Positions 16,145 through 27,810 of a stretch of 64,000 nucleotides of DNA are shown one piece after another; positions within the stretch are counted from its first letter, which is position 1; every line of letters begins with the position of its first letter. A model generated the notes under the pieces. The model worked only from the letters and a program-made list of their open reading frames with translations. It was not told the origin of the DNA and did no database searches. The position numbers and the translations under genes are program-made. Where the stretch lies: positions 356,001 through 420,000 of the forward strand of contig MCFH01000027.1 of NCBI GenBank assembly GCA_002104945.1, given 5' to 3'. This stretch comes from Piromyces finnis (Eukaryota > Neocallimastigomycota > Neocallimastigomycetes > Neocallimastigales > Neocallimastigaceae).

Positions 16145-16477
16145 TCTTTTGTTCTATTAAATAAATAATATATACTTTTAGTAGTGTATATACTTTTTGA
16201 TTATTTCTTTTTCTATTATCAATTTTAAATAACTTAATTTAGATTTTTTTGATAGGCGTTTTATATAAAAGATTGACTAATAATAATTGTGTATAAATCA
16301 TTTCTTGTTGGGGTATAAGAATTAATTGATATTATGATGATGATGATGATGATGTTATTACGCTTTTTTGAAAGTTTTCGTTTTCTTCAAAATTGTCAAT
16401 TTTTTTTATGCAATTTTAAATTACAGGGGGGGGGGGGAGGAGGTTTATTGGGATATTCTTCCTTATTTTTATTCACT
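15555..16477. other. Tail-to-tail spacer with T tracts and a G12 run
   Basis: Convergent 3' flanks of the esterase (+) and ATPase (-). It holds long A/T homopolymers (for example T28 near 16110), an ATG-repeat at 16333-16354 and a run of 12 G at 16426-16437 followed by AGGAGG. No gene is seen. Confidence 0.5.
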
Positions 16478-19400
16478 CTAAACATTATCCAAGAATCTTT
16501 GTCTTTTCTTCATATTTTCTTTATGTTCATAACGTCTAAGATAGGCCTTTAATAATTCAATAATAACTAATTGAATAATTAAACCAATAATGATACCTAA
16601 CCAAGCTTGCCAGTTAATATCATAATTTTCTAAGAAATCAGAAATACCCGGTACATAGATACCGATAAGCATTAATACAAAAGATAATAAGTTAGCACCA
16701 ATTAACCATTTATTGTCCCAGATACCAGTACGGAAAATACTAGTACTAACACTACGACTATGGAAGGCTTGAATTAATTGAAGAGTAATTAAACCAGCAA
16801 AAGCAACAGTTTGAGCATATTGGAATTGAGTACAGTCCTTAGCTTTACCAAGAATTTCAGTTTCCTTACCTAACATATAAAGACCAAAGGAGACACCAGC
16901 TTGAATTGTACCTTGTAAAACAGCTGAAATAGTTGTTGGAACGTTAAGTACTCCTGCTTTTGGATCATTTGGATAACGCTCCATAACATCACGTTCTGGT
17001 GGTTCTAAACCAAGAGCTGTAGCTGGTGGTACATCAGCAATAATATTTGCCCATAAAATCATAATGGTAGTGAATGGAAGTGGAATGTTGAAAATGGTAC
17101 AGACCATCATTAATTGAATTTCAGCAGAGTTACAACTTAAAAGGTAAATAATGAATTTTAAAATATTATCATAGACTCTTCTACCTTCACGAATGGCTTC
17201 AACAATAGTAGAGAAGTTATCATCAGCTAAGACAATATCAGCGGCTTGTTTAGTAATTTCTGTACCACTTAAACCCATAGCAATACCAACATCAGCTTTT
17301 TTAATGGCTGGAGCATCATTTACGCCATCACCAGTCATGGCATCCAATTCACCACGAGCTTGAAGAGCCTTGACAATTTTTAATTTATTATCTGGACTAA
17401 CACGTGCAAAGACCGATGGGAATGGTTTTAATTCGGCAATAGCATCATCGGATAATAAATCCAATTCACTACCCTTCATGGTACGTTGCATACTAACATT
17501 ATCTGGATCAATAATACCTAATTGACGAGCAATGGCTGAAGCAGTAGTAACATGATCACCAGTAATCATAATAACACGAATACCAGCAGTTTTACAGGTA
17601 GCAATACTTTCACGAACACCCTTCTTTGGTGGATCAATAAGACCAATTAAACCAATAAAGGAAAGTTGGGTTTCAGATTTTTCCATTTTTTCGGATTTTA
17701 CGATATCTTCGGCTTCTTCATGACCAACTTTACGAATAGCAAGAGCTAAAACTCTAAGACCACGACTAGCCATTTGTTCATTACGAGTAGCAATAAGAGC
17801 TTTAATTTCATTGGTTAATTCTTTTTGTTCACCATTTATTAATTCGCTCAAGGAACCGTGACCGGCGGCGGTAGATGGAACATAACTAATAGAACGTTGA
17901 AGAATAGCTTCTGGTGCACCCTTAGCTAAAACTATTGAGGTATTTGGAATTGGAGAGGCAGCATTAGCATTTTGAGCAGTCATATCGGTTTCACCGGTAG
18001 CAGGTTCGTCCTTACGAGTAGAAGTGTAGATAACACTCATTAATTTACGTTCACTATCGAATGGGTATTCACCAAGTTTACGTAAACCATTCTTTTCCCA
18101 ACTATCACGACTAAAACCAGCCTTTTGAGCAGCAACAATCATAGCTACTTCAGTAGGATCACCAATAGACTTCCATTCGTTGGTTTCTGGGTCAATAACA
18201 ACAGAACTATTATTACAAAGGGATGCAGAAAGAATAGCAGCCATTAATTGAGGATCAGTGGTATCGTAAGTTTTACCAGTATCAGCAGCAGTACTTAAAT
18301 TTTCTTCTGTGATTTCACCAGCACTTAATTTTTGAACAGTACCTTTGTTTGGATCAATATTAGTACTTTCAGTGAAAGTATAAGCACAATCATCAATAGT
18401 CCAAATTAAAGAGGTACCCATTTTACCTTCAGTCAAAGTACCAGTTTTATCAGAACAAATAACAGTAACAGAACCTAATGTTTCAACGGATGGTAATTTT
18501 CTAACAATTGCATTTCTTTTTGCCATACGACGTACACCAAGAGCCATAGTAACAGTAACGACAGCAACTAAACCTTCTGGAATAACAGAGACAGCTAAAC
18601 TTAAACCAACATTAATAGTTTCCTTCTTATCATTACCATAAATCAAGTTAATGACAACAATGATAATACATAAAACAATAGCAATAACAACAAGCCATTT
18701 ACCCAAAATATCTAATTTTCTTTGAATATTAGTTTTAACTTGAGGTTGAGAAGTAATAGAATTACTAATTTTACCAATTTCAGTGTTATCACCAGTTCTG
18801 ACAACAAGACCTTTACCACGACCATGGGCAACAACAGTACCCATAAAAGCATTACCTCTACAATCGGCTAATGGGATCTTTCTAGTTCTACTACGTATAT
18901 GTTTAATATCCTTGGATGTTGGTACACTTTCCCCAGTTAAAATACTTTCAACAATTTCTAATTGAGATTGTTCAATGATACGTAAATCAGCTGGAACACC
19001 TTCACCTTCATCTAAAATAACAACATCACCAGGAACTAATTCACTTGAATTAATTTTTTCTTGTTTTCCGTCACGAATAACAAGGGCTTGAGGGATAGTA
19101 AGTGAAGTTAAAGCTTCTAAAGCTTTTTCAGCTTTATATTCTTGAGTGAAACCAATAACAATATTAATTACAATAACAACAAATAAAACAGCAGCATCCT
19201 TATATTCACCAATACAAATTTCAACAATAGTAGCAATAATTAAAATAATATTCATAAAGTTATAAATTTGACCAAGTAACATTTTTAATGGGGAAGGTTT
19301 TGGTGGTGGTTGAAGATTATTTGGACCATAATGTTTACGAAGATTTTCAATAGAATCACTTGAAAGACCCTTATCTTTATCTACTTTGAACATATCTAAT

Positions 19401-19828
19401 AAAACATTTACTTTTCTATCAATCCATAAACCTAAAAAAAAAAAAAAGAATGACGGTAATTATTAATAAATATGTAATATATATAATAAAAATCAAAAAA
19501 TAATTTAATACTACATTTCATTATGTATATGGTATCAAAAACTTACTTTGTGGTGGTAATAAGTCTTCTGGAGATTTTGGCATTTCTGGAATTTCTAAAG
19601 TGTTTTCATATTCCTTTAATACCTTTTCTACCATACTATGTTCATCTTTTTTAACTAAATCCTTCCAATCTGAAAATTCTGTAAAATTTTTTGTTAAAAG
19701 ACCAATAACAGCTACAGCTGATTTTTTTTGTTCATCCGTTGCAGAGGATGTACAACGTCTATGTATTTTTAATGAATAAGCTAAATCAGTAACTGGAACA
19801 CCTCTGACGACTTGTCTAAATTCTTCAA
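16478..19828 (-). CDS. P2-type cation-transporting ATPase (probably Ca2+), first coding exon unresolved
   Basis: Two exons are clear: 19547-19828 and 16478-19431 (intron 19432-19546, donor GTAAGT). Together they give about 1078 residues. Numbering from the Met at 19393, the protein has TGES (153-156) in the actuator, PEGL (272-275) in the fourth membrane helix, phosphorylation Asp315 in CSDKTGTLT, then MITGD and GDGVNDAPAIKKAD. About ten membrane helices are visible. The PEGL helix and NSAE in the fifth helix favour SERCA/PMR1-like Ca2+ transport over ENA Na+ pumps, but Na+ cannot be excluded. The N-terminal exon (VTDLAYSLKIHRRC to SPEDLLPP) is an unusual extension. It begins at an AG acceptor in phase, so a short upstream exon with the ATG must exist. 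I found no convincing one. Confidence 0.92.
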
Positions 19829-19992
19829 CTATTTTTTTTATTAATTTATTGGGAAAGAAAATTTTTAAACATTTTATATAAATAAATATATATTTTATAA
19901 TAATAATAAATATAAAGTAAATAAACAAATAATGATAACAACAATAATAATACTAATAATAAATGTAACTTTTTTTTTTTTATACTATTAAT

Positions 19993-20207
19993 ATTTAATT
20001 ATTAATTTTTAAAAATGATTTTTAATGATATAGTTATTTAATTATTAATTTTTAAAAATGATTTTTAATGATATAGTTATTTAATTATTAATTTTTAAAA
20101 ATGATTTTTAATGATATAGTTATTTAATTATTAATTTTTAAAAATGATTTTTAATGATATAGTTATTTAATTATTAATTTTTAAAAATGATTTTTAATGA
20201 TATAGTT
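19993..20207. repeat. Five perfect tandem copies of a 43-bp unit
   Basis: Units start at 19993, 20036, 20079, 20122 and 20165 and appear identical, which implies recent expansion or homogenisation. The array lies about 165 bases upstream of the first recognised ATPase exon, in its promoter or first intron. The unit is nearly pure A/T with a GATATAG core. Confidence 0.95.
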
Positions 20208-20689
20208 TCATATGTGAATATAAAAGTGAATATATGAAATGAATTTTATTTTTTTTTTTAAATTTAAACACCATTATGTTTAAGACATTTATTTTATTAA
20301 TGTACATTTAAAAAATATCTTTTATTGAGAATATATATATACAATTGTTTGTTTCTTTTATTAAATTTTACAAAAATAAGAAAATATTTTTGATTCAATA
20401 TTATATTAAATAATAATGAATAGAATGACTTTTTTTATTGTAAATTATATTGAATATAAAAATATATTCATGTGAATATACAAAAGAAAGGAAAAAAAAA
20501 AGGATAATATTTTATAAGGTAACTTTATAAAAAATATAAAAATTTATATTCATTGAAGCATTATGTTTTTCCAGTTTTTCACAAATTATATTCATCTCAT
20601 TGTTGTTTTTCTCATGTTCCGTATTTTATCATTATATTTCAATTCAAAATAAAAAAAAGAATACAATTTTATTTATATTTTTATATTTA
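20208..20689. other. Spacer between the small protein and the ATPase
   Basis: Probably carries the missing first ATPase exon and the 3' UTR of the small protein. A less AT-biased patch at 20553-20645 contains several short minus-strand ATG frames, none with a clear donor in the right phase. Confidence 0.35.
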
Positions 20690-21037
20690 CTATACATTAA
20701 AAGTATAATTACCTTCTTGGATAAATTCACCAAATAAATGAAGAGCCATATCTGATTCTTCAGTTGGAATATTTTGAAAGTGTTCTTTTTCACAATGACC
20801 TATATTAGAAAGTAAACCATTACAAAGACGTTTCATTAAATCGTAATCCAAATGTGGAAGTCTACCACCCTTAATACGATATTCCATTACGTACATAAGG
20901 CCGGCTAAGATTTCTTTTAATGAAATATCATTATTGTTGGTTACTTCTGTAAGATCATTGACGTGAATATTAATTTGATGTTCTACAGATGATTTACCAT
21001 CTGTAAAAGTACCAACAGTATCAACTCTTTTCAACAT
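20690..21037 (-). CDS. Small protein of unknown function, 115 residues
   Basis: A single open exon with non-repetitive, balanced composition (MLKRVDTVGTF to YTFNV), flanked by T tracts. It contains a predicted amphipathic helix region (DISLKEILAGLMYVMEYR) and HLDYDLMKRLCNGLLS. There is no signal peptide, membrane segment or known motif I recognise. The protein-like composition and intact frame support a real gene. It is transcribed the same way as the ATPase downstream. Confidence 0.7.
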   Translation of the reverse strand: MLKRVDTVGTFTDGKSSVEHQINIHVNDLTEVTNNNDISLKEILAGLMYVMEYRIKGGRLPHLDYDLMKRLCNGLLSNIGHCEKEHFQNIPTEESDMALHLFGEFIQEGNYTFNV

Positions 21038-23449
21038 TAATATTAAATTCTTTTTCTTTTTCTTTTTTTTTTTTTTTTTTTTTTACTTTTATAAAGTTAA
21101 TTAAAAGATAAATAAATGATTCTATATATTTTATATAAAATTTATAAAATTATATTTTTCAATGCTAATTCAAAATTTTATTTCTCTTAATTTTTTAAAG
21201 TTTAAAAAAATTTTTTTTTTAATCCTTTTTCTCTTTCTTTTATATTAAAATGAAAATTTAAAAATTTAATAATTATACATTTTTTAATATATAACAATAT
21301 AATCAAATAATAAATTAAATATAATTCATTTAGTGATTAGAATCTACTAAAAAACGAATAATTCATTAAGAGGAAAAATTGGAAAAATCTAAATAGTTAA
21401 ATATTAAAGTATACTTTTTTTTTTTTTTAGAATTTGATAATGTAGTGAATCTTAAATAATTCATACTTTTCCCTAAATAGTAAAGGATGAACTATCAAAT
21501 TAATATAAAACAACGTTTATTCAACACTTTAATGTTATCAACCTACTACCAATTTATCTTTAAATTATCAATAATTAATTCATATTTTTTGGTTCCTATT
21601 GGCTAATCTTGGGTGAGTGAACGATGCAAACTATGCAAGATAAATATAAATTTTAATTTATATAATTATTTTGATATAGATCATTAAACCAAAAAAAAAA
21701 AAATTAAATAATTAGATTTATGCCAATTATAATTATTATTATAATTATATCTATTTTACTTTTGAGTTTACTTATTCAAAAGGATGTGGGTGTACATACA
21801 CAATAAATTCTTATCCATATTTATTTTTTTTTTTTTTTTTTAAAAAAATCCCAATAAATTTTAAACTTTAATACGCCTCATTCGAAAATGCTAATTTTTT
21901 TAATAATTAAATTAATTTAGTATGAATTGTGGCATTTCATATATATATAAGATTCAAATGTAATATATTTAAATAATTAATTAATTAAATATAATTAATT
22001 TTAAAACAAAATTATTTACTTAACAATTATATTATAATTTAATTTAATTGAAACAGAGGTATTTATTAAAATATATTCTTTTAATATATAATTAAATTAA
22101 ATGAAATATATACTACAAAAGTTACCTTTTTTTTTTTTTTTTTAGAAAAAGTCTTTAAATAATTCTTATGGTAAAAAAGAGTTTTTTTCTTATAACTCAG
22201 CATACTAATAACATCGATATTATTACTACTACTAATACTACTACTAACAACAACAACAACAACACTATAAAAGTATAAATCTAAAAAACTAATGATTAAA
22301 GCATCTTTTTTTTAATAATTTTTTTATTATTATTATTATCCTAAAAGTACAAATAAAAAGAATTTTCTTATTGGAAAAAAAAATTAAAGTTTTAACCAAC
22401 CAACTGAGCACGCCACCACAAAAAATACATTCTTAGAAATGAGGGAAAAATGAATAAAATTATAAACCATTTTAAATCGTAAAATTATGTCTTCTGATGT
22501 ATGCATTATGCTTATGAATAGTGTGAAGTTTTTTTTTTTATTACTATTCTATTGTACATATGTAAATATGTTATTATTATTTTCTTTATAATTCTAAAAG
22601 AATGACATGAATCTTTTTTTTTATATTATATATTATAATAGGAATAAATGGAGGATTATCTACTACAATAAAATTATTGTATTTTTTAAATTCATATTGT
22701 ATTATGATTGATATAATAATTATAATAATTCGATACTGATTTAACAATTGCATTAAAGAAATCTAATATATGTTAACAAGTATGCTAATAAAATATAGCA
22801 TTATCTTTGAGGGAATAGCATCCTATAGTAATAGTAATTGTAATATTCTTTAAAATAATTGTTCCTTTTGAAAATAAAAAAGATTTTATAGTAATTTCAG
22901 TTCACAACAAATCATTTTAATGGATTTGATCATTCAATATAAAAATTATTGTACATTTTATTACATTATACTTCGATTTTCATTGGTTAATATAAATTGT
23001 ATTATTATTTTGGTTCTTTTTAAAAAAGAGCTAAAATTTAACCAAAAAAAAAAAAGAATTTTTCAATAAATAATCCTATTTTTTAACTATTGATTAATGC
23101 ATGCATAAAGTTAGTAGGAATGCTAGAGTAATTGCTAAATTGAATATAATGATGCATTTTGCTTAGTTTGAAATTTTAAAAAGAAAAATCAGAATTGATA
23201 ATGGCATTAATTTTATTATTATTATATTATTGCTATTTCTTAACATTTATATATATATAACTAAATGAATGAATGAATAAATAAATAAATAACTAACTAA
23301 CTAACTAAATAAATAAATAAATAAATAACTAAATAAATAAATAAATAAATAAATAACTAACTAACTAACTAACTAAATAAATAAATAAATAACTAAATAA
23401 ATAAATAAATAAATAAATAACTAAATAAATAAATAAATAAATAAATAAC

Positions 23450-23484
<35 letters not shown>

Positions 23485-23525
23485 CTAAATAAATAAATAA
23501 ATAAATAACTAAATAAATAAATAAA

Positions 23526-23556
<31 letters not shown>

Positions 23557-23625
23557 ATAAATAAATAAATAACTAAATAAATAAATAAATAAATAACTAA
23601 ATAAATAAATAAATAAATAAATAAC

Positions 23626-23660
<35 letters not shown>

Positions 23661-23937
23661 CTAAATAAATAAATAAATAAATAAATAACTAAATAAATAA
23701 ATAAATAAATAAATAACTAAATAATTTAAATTTTATAAAATACAAAAAACTTTTAAATTAACTTTTAAAAAAAATAAAAAAAAAAAAAAAAGACAAACTA
23801 TAAAATATAATGCAATACCTTTTAGTATAATGAATATTTTATAGTTTTTTTTTTTAAATATATAATATATAAAGTTCACAAATAAACAAATAAATAATGA
23901 AATTTAAAGTTTTGTTTCAATAATAAGAAAAAAAAGC
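21038..23937. other. 2.9-kb intergenic interval with no recognised gene
   Basis: AT-rich sequence with (CAA)n near 22245-22262 and a large tetranucleotide array at its right end. No coding frame or RNA gene was recognised. Confidence 0.45.
23260..23724. repeat. Compound tetranucleotide array of AAAT and AACT units
   Basis: About 460 bases made of blocks of AAAT broken by single or clustered AACT units, with a recurring higher-order pattern of 4-8 AAAT then one AACT. It ends about 350 bases upstream of the DAHP synthase start. Confidence 0.95.
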
Positions 23938-24030
23938 ATGAGTCATTTTATTTTTCATTTTATTTTTTTTATATTTTTAACTTTTATAGTAGGGAATAGT
24001 TATTCAGATACTAACAGTGACATTTGTCTA

Positions 24031-24061
<31 letters not shown>

Positions 24062-24075
24062 TTTGTTCATCAAAA

Positions 24076-24398
24076 ATGGAAGAATTAAATCAATGGTCGT
24101 TATATTCTTGGAAAAATAAAGAGATTGTACAAAATGTTGTTTACAAAGATAAAAAAAAATATGAAAGTATCCTTGAAAAATTAGATGTCCTTCCACCTTT
24201 GGTTCATCAAGATGAAGTAATTAAAAATTATTATTTATAAATATTAAATATTTGTTTGTTTATTTAAATTTTACATAAAATGTTTATTTTTTTTTTCTTT
24301 AATATATTTTAATATATGTTAATATTGTTATAAATATAAATGGATTTTACATTTTAATGAATAAGAAAAATAAATTAATTTTTCTTCTTTATTTATTT

Positions 24399-24440
<42 letters not shown>

Positions 24441-25073
24441 ATAATAAGAATAATAATAAATAAATAAATAAATATAAAAAAAATATATGACTCTGTAATG
24501 AAATGTTTTCTAACATCTTTGTTATTTCTATTGTATATGATTTTTTTTTTTTTTTTTTAAATGCTATTTATAATAAAATTACCATAGATTGAAAAATTGA
24601 AAGAACAATTAAGAGAAGTAGCAGAAAATAAAAGGTTTTTATTACAAGGTGGTGATTGTGCAGAATTATTTGAATATTGTAATAAAGTAAATATAAAAAT
24701 TCTAATTTAAAAAATAAAATATCATTTCATTTCTTTTCTTTTTTTTTTAATAAAGAAATTAAAAAAAATATATATATTAACGGAATATCAAAATTTTTTA
24801 AAAAATCAATATAATGGATATAAAAGGATAATATTGAGAATCAATTAAAAATTCTTTTAAAACAAAGTTTAATTTTAATTTGGGGTGGTCGTACTTCAGT
24901 TGTAAGAATTGGAAGAATGGCTGGACAAGTAATTATTAAATTTAAAATAAAAATTATAGATTTTATTTTTCATATTATATTAAAATATTGAAAATATTAT
25001 TGTATTACTACTTTTAAAGTATGCTAAACCACGTTCAAGTCCAGTGGGTAATAATAAGAATCTTTTCATTATG

Positions 25074-25105
<32 letters not shown>

Positions 25106-27100
25106 TATAGTTTTGTATTAATTTTATAATATAAATAAATTTTTAATACTGTTAGAAATTATTGATGGAAAAGAATATCCATCATATCGTGGTGATATTG
25201 TAAATGGTTATGAAATAGATGATCGTGAACCAAATCCAGATAGATTACTTCGTAAGAACCATTTTTTAAATCATATAAAAATATATATATATAAAAAAGA
25301 AAAAATAAATACTTTATATAAATTTTATTTATTATTAATTTCCTCTACCTTTTATTTTTATGTAATATTTTTTTTATATCTATATTATTTTTTTTCTATC
25401 TCTATGTACTAATTATATAGAATCATATTTCCATTCTAGTGCTACCTTAAATTATATACGTTCTTTAATTAATACTGGATTTGCTGATTTACATAAAGCT
25501 GAACATTGGAATTTAAGTCATATTCGTAATCAAACATTACGTGAAGAACATGAAGCTATTATTGATCAATTAAGAACTTCCTTAGAATTTTTAAATATTG
25601 TTGGTATAGGTAAAAATTCAAATCCATCTTTAGAAACTATTGATTTCTTTGTTTCTCATGAAGGTCTTTTACTTGATGTAAGTTAAAAAAAAAAAAAAAT
25701 ATTAGATATATAAATAGTTATTATTATTATATATATATAATTATTTAATATTAATAAACCCTTTTTATTTTATTTTATTTTTTTTTTTTTTTTTAGTATG
25801 AAAGTCAATTTACAAAAAAGGTTGTTGATCCAACTGATTCTAATAAAACAGAAAAATGGTATAATCTTGGTACCCATTTCCTCTGGATTGGTGATCGTAC
25901 CCGTCAATTAAATGGTGCACATGTTGAATACTTTAGAGGTATTCAAAATCCTATTGGAATAAAGGTAGGACCATCAATGAAACCTCAAGAATTAATTGAT
26001 CTCTTAGATATTGTTGATCCAAACTTTGAATTAGGTAAAGAGAAAGAAATCACCTGTATTCATATATTAAATTATGAAATAATAATATAAATAGCACATA
26101 CAAGATTCTTTTTTGAAATCGAATGAGAATTTATGTGGTATTAAATTCATTAGTATCATTATTACTAATTTTATATTATGACTATATAATATATGTATTT
26201 ACACAGGAAAAGTTACTTTAATTACAAGATATGGATTTGATAAGGTATACATTAATTATAAAATTAAGAAAGAATCCTTGTTTTTAATCATTAATTGTTT
26301 TTTTCTTATATATTAAAAAGATTGAACAATACCTTCCGGATCATATAAAAGCTGTTCAATCAACAAAACATAGAATTATTTGGTGTTGTGGTAAGTATGA
26401 ATCATTTAATATTTTAAATATTTAGATAGTCGACTTAATTTTATAATAAAATAAATTATTTTTTATAAAAGATCCAATGCATGGTAATACTGTAAAATCA
26501 AGTATTGGTTTAAAAACAAGAAACTTTGATAATATTTTAGGAGTAAGTTTTTTTTTTTTTTTTTTTTTTTATTATATACATTTAATATATAAATTGATAA
26601 TGATAGGAATAAAAATGGCTTAATCAATATTAATAATATTTGAAAATTAGGAATTAAAAAAAGCTTTTGAAATTCATAAATCTTTAAATAGTAATTTGAA
26701 TGGTGTTCATTTTGAAATGACAGGTGAAAAGGGTGTTACGGAATGTATTGGTGGTTCTATGCAAATAACTGAAAAGGATTTAAAAAAGAATTATCAAACT
26801 AATTGTGATCCAAGGTGATTTATATAGATATACGATTATTTAACAATAAAACTTTATTTTTTTCATTATTTTTATTATTATTATTATCTAACCAATAGTT
26901 CATATATTATTTTAGATTAAATTATGAACAGTCTTTAGATATTTCCCTTTTAATTGCTCAAGTAAATATTTTTTTATTACATATACATATATATATATAT
27001 ACTATTTCTATAAAATAGTTATGAATTATCCTTGATTAACGATGCCTTATTATAAATATATATCTAGTTATTAAGAGCTGAATCAAATAAAAAAAATTAA
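24076..27100 (+). CDS. Class II 3-deoxy-D-arabino-heptulosonate 7-phosphate (DAHP) synthase, 13 exons
   Basis: First enzyme of the shikimate pathway: condenses phosphoenolpyruvate with erythrose 4-phosphate. Exons: 24076-24216, 24588-24686, 24827-24928, 25020-25047 (28-nt microexon), 25156-25251, 25421-25677, 25797-26034, 26207-26244, 26321-26390, 26472-26542, 26651-26814, 26916-26961 and 27068-27100, all in frame. Diagnostic blocks in order: WSLYSWKNK, FLLQGGDCAELF (metal Cys), RMAGQYAKPRSSP, SYRGD, GTHFLWIGDRTRQL, KVGPSM, DPMHGNT (metal His), GVTECIGG (metal Glu) and CDPRLNYEQSLD (metal Asp). I chose 24076 because homology begins right after it. An in-frame upstream ATG at 23938 would add a hydrophobic, Asn-repeat leader. 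The C-terminus is short (LLRAESNKKN). Confidence 0.94.
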
Positions 27101-27810
27101 AATAATATACACCTGCTAAATGTAGGGGAAAAAAGTGATGATTTTATATAAATGTAGATAAATTCGTTTTTTTTTAAATAAAACAAAAAAATTTATAAAA
27201 AATACGTATAAAACTAAAACTATAAAATAAAATAAAAAATATATTTATAAAAAAGAAAAATTTTTACATTTTTTTTTTTCTATAAAATATTTAAAAATTT
27301 TTTATTTATTATATATATTTAAGATGGATTCCTAACAAGGTTGAAATAGAAAAAAAAAATTCAAAATATGAAACAGATATAAATAAATAATACTATAACA
27401 AACCAAAAAAAATAAAAGAAAAATAAATTAAAAAAAGTAATTTCTTTTTTATTTTTTTATTTTTCTTTTATTTTTTTTTTTTTTCAATTTTTGATAGCTA
27501 AATAATGATTTTATTAAAATATTAATCTAATTGAATGTATAGTGTCTAAAATTATAAAAATAAAAATAAAAAAAATATATATATATAAATATATAAATAT
27601 ATATTATGAAACGAATTTTAATCTTTTAAATAAATAATGGTGGATTGAGTTGGTTTTTTTTTTTTTTTCCTACTTTCTATTTCATTTGTTTATCTAACGT
27701 CTTCTCTTGTACCTTTTAATAAATATCAAAAAAAAAAAAAAAAAAAATTGGTTTAGTATCAATTGCCGAGTATGGATTATAATAATATTCAAAATGAAAA
27801 ACTTTAAAAC
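27101..27810. other. Tail-to-tail spacer, DAHP synthase and DRS1
   Basis: AT-rich 3' flanks of two convergent genes with poly-T and poly-A tracts. No gene is seen. Confidence 0.5.

Noticed and set aside
23260-23724. Regularly spaced repeats that might suggest a CRISPR-like array
   Set aside because: There are no unique spacers; every unit is AAAT or AACT, and the host is a eukaryote.
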